A stretch of DNA of 14,901 bases from Candidatus Neomicrothrix sp. UBA6944 (lineage in GTDB: Bacteria > Actinomycetota > Acidimicrobiia > Acidimicrobiales > Poriferisodalaceae), in assembly GCA_002448715.1 (NCBI GenBank), contig DJZU01000041.1, positions 521-15,421 on the forward strand, in the 5' to 3' direction. Within the stretch, counting starts at the first letter, position 1, and every line of letters begins with the position of its first letter. The notes under the pieces are model-generated. The model had not been told where the DNA came from and did not search any database. It saw nothing but the letters and a program-made list of their open reading frames with translations. The translations under genes were made by a program, and so were the position numbers. Of this stretch, positions 1-6,311 are shown piece by piece.

Positions 1-37
1 TTGTTAACCGTACTCGGCTCTTACGATTTGGTTCGAT

Positions 38-421
38 TTAATCGGTTGTATTGATTAGATGATTCGCGGCCATGGCAAAATATTCGAGCATTTGTTGTTC
101 AATCGCCGCGTTTACCTGAATCTCCGACAAAGCAGAAGCCATGTGTTCGTACCATCTATCTCTTTCGGCACTTCCTACCCGAAAGTGCATGTGTCTCATT
201 CGTAGCCTCGGATGCCCTCGTTGAACGGAGTAATCAGACGGACCGCCCCAGTACTGGGCAAGAAACAGGGCTAGCCAATATCTCGACGGTTCCAAGTCTT
301 CTGGATATAAGGGCCGTAGCAACGCATCGTCGGCAACGCGTTTGTAGAAGCGGTCGCACAAATCGTGGAACCACTGCACACCTCCAACCGCTGAATAAAC
401 GTTTCCGAGCTCGTCACTCAA
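38..421 (-). CDS. glbO: Group II truncated haemoglobin (trHbO type)
   Basis: Small haem-binding globin of the 2-over-2 fold, cytoplasmic, of the family linked to O2 binding and NO detoxification. Counting from the chosen start (127 aa), the residues matching Mycobacterium tuberculosis trHbO are visible: Tyr26 (B10) in DRFYKRV, Tyr39 (CD1) in PLYPED, proximal His77 (F8) in LRMRHMHF, and Trp90 (G8) in ERDRW. The family blocks QYWGGP and QRGHPRLRMRH are intact. I chose TTG at 421 because the sequence GAGG lies nine bases upstream and the start overlaps the acetyltransferase stop by eight bases. The open frame extends to another TTG at 463, which would add 14 residues that do not resemble the family's usual short N-terminus. 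It is probably co-transcribed with, and translationally coupled to, the upstream GNAT gene. The family call is very secure; the physiological role is inferred from the family. Confidence 0.93.
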   Translation of the reverse strand: MSDELGNVYSAVGGVQWFHDLCDRFYKRVADDALLRPLYPEDLEPSRYWLALFLAQYWGGPSDYSVQRGHPRLRMRHMHFRVGSAERDRWYEHMASALSEIQVNAAIEQQMLEYFAMAANHLINTTD

Positions 422-857
422 TGGTTTCAGCCTCGTAACGATAAATGTTCGTATCTCGGGCAACGAACCCCAGGCGTTGGTAAAGCCTGTTAGCCGCTGA
501 TCGGGAGGGGCGCGACGTTAGATCTATGCTCTTCGCTCCCGCAGCCAAAGCTATCTCTATGGCTCTTCGGTTCAGCGCCTCCCCAACACCGCGCCCTCGA
601 AAGCTTTCGTCAACTACAACGTCTTCGATCCAGGCTCTCAAACCGGTGGGTATTGGGAAAAGAATCAGGGTCATCGAACCCAAAATATTTTCTCCCTCTC
701 GGGCCAACAACAAAGTTGCTGCATCATGGTTGATGATCTCAGCGATCTCTTCGGCAGTAGGCGGCGGCGCAGATTGAGAAAGTTGGGGCATTAACTTGCT
801 CAAGGCTTGAACGACTGTCGCCTCAGCTTTGTCGCAAATTGTGATCTCAATGGTCAT
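414..857 (-). CDS. GNAT-family N-acetyltransferase
   Basis: A 147-aa single-domain acetyltransferase of the GCN5-related family, expected to move an acetyl group from acetyl-CoA to an amine. The substrate cannot be read from the sequence. The acetyl-CoA pyrophosphate-binding motif is clear at residues 87-92 (RGRGVG), following strand 4 (WIEDVVVDESF, 76-86). The C-terminal signature SRSAANRLYQRLGFV (118-132) is the usual GNAT helix 4/strand 5 region. The ATG at 857 is supported by GGAG nine bases upstream. The gene is divergent from the PAC2 gene, with only 25 bases between the annotated starts, and it overlaps the downstream haemoglobin start. Annotation beyond the family level would be a guess. 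Confidence 0.9.
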   Translation of the reverse strand: MTIEITICDKAEATVVQALSKLMPQLSQSAPPPTAEEIAEIINHDAATLLLAREGENILGSMTLILFPIPTGLRAWIEDVVVDESFRGRGVGEALNRRAIEIALAAGAKSIDLTSRPSRSAANRLYQRLGFVARDTNIYRYEAETIE

Positions 858-882
858 TTGTTAATTCTCCGTCAACGCTTTC

Positions 883-1767
883 ATGGTACGGATCGCGAGA
901 TCCGCAGATAGCCTTTTCGTCGTGGAACACGTCGAGTGGAGCGAACATCCCGTCTTACAAGATGCGGTGCTCCTAGCAGCTTTCACTGGTTGGAACGATG
1001 CGGGGGACGCAGCGACCGAGGCTGTGAGTTATCTGACACGTCGCTATGACTGTCAACGAATAGCCACAATAGACCCTGAGTATTTCTATGACTTCGCGTC
1101 AGTGAGACCAAGTGTCCGCTTAGAGGGGGATGAACGTCGCATTGATTGGCCCGTCAACGAAGTCCGGCTGGGAGAATTAGACGACGGCCGACCACTTGTG
1201 ACCGTACTGGGTATCGAGCCGAGGCTTCGGTGGCGTACCTTCTCCGAAGCTCTCTTAACGGTCGCCGATCGACTTTCGGCGAAAACGGTAATCACATTGG
1301 GTGCCCTACTGACCGACACTCATCATCAGGCTCCTGTTGATGTGATCGGGGCGTCGAATAACGAAGTAATTAATATCGAACTCGGATTGACTCCCTCTCA
1401 GTACGAGGGTCCGACAGGCATTATTGGCGTGCTCAATGACGCTTTTCATCAAGCAGGATTTGACAGTCTGTCGTTTTGGGCGGCAGTGCCCTCGTACATT
1501 GGCCACAATCCATCTCCGAAAGCAGCACTAGCTTTGGTGCAGCAAGTTGTGGAATTGCTAGATATTCCGTTGGGCGCGACAGACTTGCAGATCGCTGCCG
1601 CGAGTTACGACAGACAAATAAATGAGCTAGTTGAAAGCGACCCGAATCTCGCTGAATATGCACAGCAAATACTCGATGAGGCAACCGATGAAATAAGCGA
1701 CATGGCCGATAACCCTCAGGCAATGATCGACGAGTTGGAGCAATACCTACGTCAACAAGACGAATAA
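883..1767 (+). CDS. PAC2-family protein (proteasome assembly chaperone 2-like)
   Basis: A 294-aa protein of the PAC2 family, related in fold to eukaryotic proteasome-assembly chaperones and found throughout Actinobacteria, where its job is not firmly established. Supporting blocks are GWNDAGDAAT near residue 36, TLGALLTDTHH near 138, YEGPTGIIGVLNDAF near 174, and VPSYIGHNPSPKA near 202. The C-terminal 50 residues are acidic and helical, as is usual for actinobacterial members. The start is uncertain. ATG 883 has no visible ribosome binding site. Many relatives begin close to the EHVEW segment, so GTG 922 is a good alternative; TAGCCT seven bases before it would fit a leaderless -10 box. No proteasome genes lie in the window, so a proteasome link here is only family inference. 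It converges with the Nudix gene across 16 bases. Confidence 0.88.
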   Translation: MVRIARSADSLFVVEHVEWSEHPVLQDAVLLAAFTGWNDAGDAATEAVSYLTRRYDCQRIATIDPEYFYDFASVRPSVRLEGDERRIDWPVNEVRLGELDDGRPLVTVLGIEPRLRWRTFSEALLTVADRLSAKTVITLGALLTDTHHQAPVDVIGASNNEVINIELGLTPSQYEGPTGIIGVLNDAFHQAGFDSLSFWAAVPSYIGHNPSPKAALALVQQVVELLDIPLGATDLQIAAASYDRQINELVESDPNLAEYAQQILDEATDEISDMADNPQAMIDELEQYLRQQDE

Positions 1768-1783
1768 CAGTTCAGTTTTCTAA

Positions 1784-2464
1784 CTAGTGGGTTTCCTCTT
1801 GCCAAGGAACCGAGCGTGGCGAGTCAAAACGGACACTAGCCAAATTTCCGTCAATAGCGGCGAACGCATCGTCGACCCAGCTTTCTAAACCAGCCAAGGG
1901 CTCCGGAAGTGCATCACGAGCAAACCATCCGCAGTCACTTGTCTCCAAAGGATGGGCCTGAAGCTCACCACCGACAGCTTTGCAGCAGAAAACCATTGAA
2001 TACAGAGGAATTTTTGTGAAGCCTTGCCGCATTCCATCGACGATGGACACCAGCGTCAGTGGTTCACAATGAATGCCAGTTTCCTCGTAGACCTCTTTAA
2101 TCGCTACTTCAACTGGCGAATACCCAATATCGGCCCAGCCAGTTGGATACAACCAGACGCCGCTGTCAGCTCGTTGGACTAGCAAAATCTCGTTTTCATC
2201 GTTACTAACAATGGCGCCGACCGCGGCCTTAGGTGTGACGTACCCAGCCACCCCTTGACCAACCATTCGCATCCATTCATCAGCAACGGCTTCAGGAGCT
2301 ACTTCCGAAGCGACAGTGCTACGAATTTGCGCCGCAACTTTCAAAATTTCTTCGTAACGTTCTTGCTCATACAGGCTCTCTGTAAAGCCCAGCCCGGTGC
2401 GGGCAATTCCGGCGAGTGTCTCCGCCCAACCAAGTAGATCTTGTCCAGTAACCTGCTCCGACAT
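1784..2464 (-). CDS. Nudix hydrolase with N-terminal Nudix_N_2-type domain
   Basis: A 226-aa hydrolase of nucleoside-diphosphate-linked compounds. Residues 8-70 match the helical domain preceding the catalytic domain in one Nudix subfamily (Pfam PF12535, containing ADP-ribose and CDP-choline pyrophosphatases). The Nudix box spans residues 109-131. It keeps the metal-binding EVYEETG core, but the consensus first Glu is Tyr115 and the consensus Arg is Lys123. Such changes occur in this subfamily, so they need not mean loss of activity. Substrate is undetermined; ADP-ribose, CDP-alcohols or similar are family-based candidates. It starts 20 bases after the glnD stop on the same strand, so it is probably the last gene of that operon. 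No strong ribosome binding site is visible before ATG 2464. Confidence 0.88.
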   Translation of the reverse strand: MSEQVTGQDLLGWAETLAGIARTGLGFTESLYEQERYEEILKVAAQIRSTVASEVAPEAVADEWMRMVGQGVAGYVTPKAAVGAIVSNDENEILLVQRADSGVWLYPTGWADIGYSPVEVAIKEVYEETGIHCEPLTLVSIVDGMRQGFTKIPLYSMVFCCKAVGGELQAHPLETSDCGWFARDALPEPLAGLESWVDDAFAAIDGNLASVRFDSPRSVPWQEETH

Positions 2465-2484
2465 CTACCAGAGGCTAGTCCGCG

Positions 2485-4770
2485 TCAGTCAACTCTCGTT
2501 AATGAGTGCAGCAACGCGGTTTCGATCTCTCGGCAGTGGGACTCTCCAAGACTCGGCCCGCTAGCACTCGTTACATAAAACGTGTCTACTACCTCATTGG
2601 AAATCGTTTGAATCTTCGCTGATCGTATATCAAGTCCCATTTCGGTTAATGCTCGGGTGAGATGGTAAAGAACACCAATGTGGTCTTCGGTTCGGACCTC
2701 AATGATGGTCGCATCGGTGGCCGATTCCACATCAAAGATGACTTGCGTGGGTACCGGCTTCGCTGACAGTGCCGTCCGGCGCCGATACACCCTGGCTCGT
2801 TCCGATATGCGTGCATCTATGGCTAGATGACCATCTAAGCATTGGTAAACGTCCTCGGTTACCCGATCCCAATCCACGGGGGCGTCGGGTTCAGCGACTC
2901 GGAACTGAGAGACTGCCATACCGGCTTCGCTGGAGTAAGCGTCTGCTTGTAGAACATCAAGGCCACGAAGAGCGAGGGCGCCCGCGGCTCTGCTGAATGT
3001 CCCGGCTCGATCGGCGGCGACGATGGTTACGGTATCGCCTGATCCCTGAACAACTGTTTCACCTTCCGCCATTAATGACTCGAGTTGTTGAGTAACGAAA
3101 GATCGCCTTTTGCGCCGGGTAGTCCCATCGCTCGATAGGTAGTCAGTTACCAGCGCAGCAAGGGTTTCAACTAGATGCGCTTTCCAGTCGCCCCATGCTG
3201 TAGGTCCAGTCGCTATGGAGTCTGCTTCAGTTAAGGCAGCCAACAACTCCAAAAATTCGACTGTTTCGACCTTTTCAGCTACAACCCGAATCGTCTGTGT
3301 GTCTTCGAGATCTCTCCGAGTAGCTACATCGGGCAACAAAAGGTGGAGTTCTACCAATCGGCTCAAAACTTCAGCGTCCAACGCCGAAAATCCGCACCTA
3401 GACGCAATCGGTCCTACTAATCTCACACCCACTTCAGTGTGATCACCCGGGTAACCCTTGCCTATATCGTGCAATAACGCCGCCACCAATAACAGGTCCG
3501 GACGACGAACTCGTTGGGTCAAGCGAGCAGCTTCTGCGACTGTCTCTAACAAGTGTCGGTCAACGGTGAAGCGGTGATACACGTTTCGCTGCGGTCGTGA
3601 TCGATTGGGAGTCCACTCCGGAAGCAAATGAGTCCAAACTTCAAAATAGTCAAGAGATTCAATTACGGGGATAGCTTTGTGACCTCCGCTGAGAAGCTCA
3701 ACGAATAGATCTCGCGCGCCTTGCGGCCACGGATCTGGGAGATCGCTCTGCCGTTCGGCCAAAAGCCGCAATGATTGTCTAGCTAGGGGTAAACCCGAGC
3801 GCATAGCTGTTACTGCTGCGTGTAACACCAACAAGGGGTCGGCGGACGGGTCACCTACGATCACAAGCTCGTTATCCACAAGACTCAAACCCGAGACGTC
3901 GATTTCTACTGAAGGTTCATCAGTTAGATCACGATCAATATGACGCCAGGTTTCATCGCTGAGATACGCGATTGTCCTAGAGGCCGCCGCCACCCTTCCC
4001 ATAAGCACATCTGCGTCATGGTCACCCAACGATCCCGCAACAGAATCCTGTTCCTCCAGGAGCAAAATGTCGCCGCGTTTGGCGCTAATTCGATGTAACT
4101 CGACGCGGGCTTCAAGTAGAACTCGGTAAGCATCTGCCAAACGGTCGTGATCGTGCGTGGGAACCTCAACTCCCGCTCGGACGGCCCAATCGATGGCATG
4201 CACATCCCGCAACCCGCCACGACCTTCCTTAAGATCAGGTTCGAGTAAAAATGCGACTTCGCCTGCCAGTAAGTGGCGGCGAGTTACGTTGCGGGCGAGT
4301 TCTTCAAGACGGGCCGATCCGTATTCGGCCCACTGTTTCTCGTTACGCGCCAGCAGGTCGTCAACTAGAGCTCGATCTCCAGCAACTACCCGGGCATTCA
4401 ACAAACTTGTCGCAGTTTCGAGATCATCTGCTGCCAGACGCAGTGTCTGCTCAAGCGAGCGCACTGAATGGCCAAGTTTGAAGCCTTCATCCCACAGCGG
4501 ATACCAAATACGGTCCGCTAGAGAATCGATATCTTCTTGGTCTTTGTGGACGAGCATTACATCAAGGTCACTTGATGGACAGAGTTCTGAGCGGCCATAG
4601 CCACCTAAGGCAACTAGTGCTACGTCTGTATCAAGTTGAATTTCCTTTTCGTACAACTCCATTAAGAACCCGTCTGTAGCCCGAGATAACGCCTCCGGGA
4701 TCTGCCACGCTTCCAGCGACTTATCATCAATAACTTCTTTGCGTCGCTCCACCAGTCCTCTGCTATCCAT
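2485..4770 (-). CDS. glnD: Bifunctional PII uridylyltransferase/uridylyl-removing enzyme GlnD
   Basis: Nitrogen-status sensor that adds a nucleotide to, or removes it from, the PII protein according to glutamine level. In several Actinobacteria the equivalent reaction is adenylylation. All four family domains are present in the 761 residues: nucleotidyltransferase with GGYGRSELCPSSDLD at 56-70; a linker with KEGRGGLRDVH at 181-191; an HD phosphohydrolase domain with His406 and the LLHDIGKG motif at 432-439; and two ACT domains (about 580-650 and 688-760, the second with DHIGVLYHLTRAL at 696-708). Both catalytic centres look intact. ATG 4770 has an excellent AGGAG six bases upstream. The start lies inside the end of the 99-aa gene (8-base overlap), indicating translational coupling. 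Unlike many actinobacteria, no amtB or glnB/glnK is adjacent. Confidence 0.96.
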   Translation of the reverse strand: MDSRGLVERRKEVIDDKSLEAWQIPEALSRATDGFLMELYEKEIQLDTDVALVALGGYGRSELCPSSDLDVMLVHKDQEDIDSLADRIWYPLWDEGFKLGHSVRSLEQTLRLAADDLETATSLLNARVVAGDRALVDDLLARNEKQWAEYGSARLEELARNVTRRHLLAGEVAFLLEPDLKEGRGGLRDVHAIDWAVRAGVEVPTHDHDRLADAYRVLLEARVELHRISAKRGDILLLEEQDSVAGSLGDHDADVLMGRVAAASRTIAYLSDETWRHIDRDLTDEPSVEIDVSGLSLVDNELVIVGDPSADPLLVLHAAVTAMRSGLPLARQSLRLLAERQSDLPDPWPQGARDLFVELLSGGHKAIPVIESLDYFEVWTHLLPEWTPNRSRPQRNVYHRFTVDRHLLETVAEAARLTQRVRRPDLLLVAALLHDIGKGYPGDHTEVGVRLVGPIASRCGFSALDAEVLSRLVELHLLLPDVATRRDLEDTQTIRVVAEKVETVEFLELLAALTEADSIATGPTAWGDWKAHLVETLAALVTDYLSSDGTTRRKRRSFVTQQLESLMAEGETVVQGSGDTVTIVAADRAGTFSRAAGALALRGLDVLQADAYSSEAGMAVSQFRVAEPDAPVDWDRVTEDVYQCLDGHLAIDARISERARVYRRRTALSAKPVPTQVIFDVESATDATIIEVRTEDHIGVLYHLTRALTEMGLDIRSAKIQTISNEVVDTFYVTSASGPSLGESHCREIETALLHSLTRVD

Positions 4771-5062
4771 CTGAGTCTCCTAGTAGCTGAGGCAACCTCT
4801 TAAAAAAGATTGATCTCGGCAACGCGTCGGCGCATCCAGCAGCCTTCGCCAGTTTCAAGGTCTCTGCGTCCACATGTGGGGCGAATGCAATCACTCGAGG
4901 CCCCGCTGGGAGGTAATCCAGAACTTCTGGCCTTGACGCGTCGATTAAAACTAGGTCGGCGTTGACAGACTTCAGATCGTCGAGCGTTTGCAACATTTCA
5001 ACGCGACTCGCGAAACGACTCCGATCCATCAGGTTGGGTACGTATGCCGCGATTCGGTTCAT
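4763..5062 (-). CDS. Small protein with receiver-like alpha/beta pattern, unknown function
   Basis: A 99-aa protein that I do not recognise as a named family. Its pattern resembles a shortened CheY-like fold: a first strand RIAAYVPN, a strand ADLVLIDASRPEV (residues 35-47) with Asp41 near the usual phosphorylation position, a strand PRVIAFAPHVD (54-64), then an Ala-rich helix and strand (KLAKAAGCADALPRS). The acidic pair of a true receiver is not evident after strand 1, and the conserved Lys after strand 5 is not clear, so it would be a pseudo-receiver at best. The start ATG shares one base with the preceding stop (TGATG), and its end overlaps the glnD start by eight bases. That places it as a coupled partner of glnD. 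The receiver-like reading is inference from the pattern alone. Confidence 0.72.
   Translation of the reverse strand: MNRIAAYVPNLMDRSRFASRVEMLQTLDDLKSVNADLVLIDASRPEVLDYLPAGPRVIAFAPHVDAETLKLAKAAGCADALPRSIFFKRLPQLLGDSDG
4777..4781 (-). promoter_or_regulatory. Shine-Dalgarno of glnD
   Basis: AGGAG on the minus strand, six bases before ATG 4770 and inside the last codons of the 99-aa gene. It decides the glnD start. It also shows that glnD can load ribosomes independently of the weakly initiated genes before it. Confidence 0.8.
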
Positions 5063-5520
5063 CAGGATTCAACTTCTCGCCGTTGAGCAAAGTGAGCATG
5101 GGCTTTCGCTGCGCCCCAAGTTATTCCCAATTCATGACAGCGCTGCCCGAAATCTAGAAATGCGGTTGGAGTCAAGTCATAAATATCTTGGGGGAAAGTC
5201 ATCTCGGCGTATTCATCCCTCTGGAGCGGTGGGATTCCGTTGCGCAGAAGGACTTCAGTAGGGTAAACCGCAGCCTTCCGAAGAACCGACATCGGGTTAG
5301 TGCTCTGCTGCTCAGCATCAGCTCCGAAAAGCTCCGTGAGTTCTTGCATCAGATCGTTCGCGCATTTAAGACCGGCGTTCAGTGTTTCGTCTTCTATTTG
5401 TTCGTGCCATTCGCCGCCACATGCCTCGTAAGTATCACGGACTGAAACTTCTACCCATCTCGGTAATGCTTTCTCTAATTCCTGAGCGAGTTGCGCACCT
5501 ATTTCTTGTAGGGGGTTCAT
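5062..5520 (-). CDS. Conserved actinobacterial protein of unknown function
   Basis: A 152-aa soluble protein without signal peptide or membrane segment. The N-terminal half is helical and acidic, with WVEVSVRDTYE at residues 22-32. The C-terminal half carries a block that looks conserved from general memory of actinobacterial unknown proteins: DIYDLTPTAFLDF (112-124) followed by ELGITWGAAKAHAHF (130-144). I cannot attach a domain name or reaction. It has two cysteines in the N-terminal half (34, 53) and one at 128, with no obvious metal motif. The ATG overlaps the larE stop by one base (TGATG), and its own stop overlaps the next start in the same way. It is therefore almost certainly translated from the larE-glnD transcript. 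Confidence 0.8.
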   Translation of the reverse strand: MNPLQEIGAQLAQELEKALPRWVEVSVRDTYEACGGEWHEQIEDETLNAGLKCANDLMQELTELFGADAEQQSTNPMSVLRKAAVYPTEVLLRNGIPPLQRDEYAEMTFPQDIYDLTPTAFLDFGQRCHELGITWGAAKAHAHFAQRREVES

Positions 5521-6311
5521 CAGATTGAATGGTTTAAGTTCCCGGATCGAAAACCTTCGAGATCGAGCGTCACGTATTGGTAACCGACGGCTTTAACTGC
5601 CTCAATGATTTCAGTTCTTCGTTCGAGCGCAACAGACAGTTGGTCAAGGTCGAACTCAAGTCGTGCTACCTCGCCATAATCTCGAACCCGAAGCTGTTCA
5701 AACCCCAGAGCTTTCAATGCCGATTCAGCACGGTCCAACTTGCGCAACAGGGGAACGCTGACTTCGGTGCCATATGGGATCCGCGAAGCAAGACAAGCCG
5801 CTGCCGGTTTATCCCAGGTGCGGAGACCTAAGTGTTGGCTATGAGTCCTAATATCTGTCTTGGAAAATTGCGCCTCAACCAACGGAAATCTCGCTCTGCG
5901 TTCCTCCGCAGCCGACTGACCAGGTCGGTGATCTCCGAGGTCGTCTGTGTTTACTCCCAGAACTACTACGCAATCATGGAGCTGAGCCACGGGTTCGGCG
6001 ACATCCATTAGGGCGGATTTGCAGTAGTAGCAACGATCGCTGTCGTTTAGGCGATACGCGGCATTTTCCATTTCGGAGGTCTCTATGGGTTCCCAATTAA
6101 GGCCCCATTCTTGAGCCAGTAGTGCGCAGTCTTCAAGCTCGCTGTCTGCGATGCTCGGTGACACTGCGGTAAAGCACCGAGCGGATTCGTAGCCGAGAGT
6201 GTCGTGGGCGACCCACGCTAAAAACGCTGAGTCTGCTCCCCCACTGAATGCAACTAGAACGCGTTCTAAGGCTTCAAGGTTCTTTCGGAGCACTATAAGG
6301 TCGGCGCTCAT
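5520..6311 (-). CDS. larE: ATP-dependent sulfur transferase LarE family (PP-loop)
   Basis: A 263-aa PP-loop pyrophosphatase of the LarE family, which activates a pyridinium dicarboxylate by adenylylation and inserts sulfur during synthesis of the nickel-pincer nucleotide of lactate racemase and related enzymes. The PP-loop SGGADS is at residues 23-28. The family motif DRCYYCK is at 92-98, and WDKPAAACLASRIPYG at 166-181 contains Cys173, which corresponds to the cysteine used for sulfur donation in single-Cys LarE. With Cys94 and Cys97 this makes a three-cysteine set, the arrangement described for LarE proteins that bind a [4Fe-4S] cluster. No larB, larC or racemase gene is in the window, so the client is unknown. 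Its start overlaps the acyl-CoA dehydrogenase stop (TAATG). Confidence 0.9.
   Translation of the reverse strand: MSADLIVLRKNLEALERVLVAFSGGADSAFLAWVAHDTLGYESARCFTAVSPSIADSELEDCALLAQEWGLNWEPIETSEMENAAYRLNDSDRCYYCKSALMDVAEPVAQLHDCVVVLGVNTDDLGDHRPGQSAAEERRARFPLVEAQFSKTDIRTHSQHLGLRTWDKPAAACLASRIPYGTEVSVPLLRKLDRAESALKALGFEQLRVRDYGEVARLEFDLDQLSVALERRTEIIEAVKAVGYQYVTLDLEGFRSGNLNHSI

Noticed and set aside
869..876. TTGACG on the minus strand as a -35 box for the GNAT gene
   Set aside because: It lies too close to ATG 857 to leave room for a -10 box and start site; the region instead provides the GGAG ribosome binding site.
1768..1783. Terminator between the convergent PAC2 and Nudix genes
   Set aside because: Only 16 bases, with no hairpin visible.
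4157..4600. Plus-strand open frame inside glnD
   Set aside because: Ser/Arg-rich composition without family resemblance; glnD on the other strand is intact with all domains.
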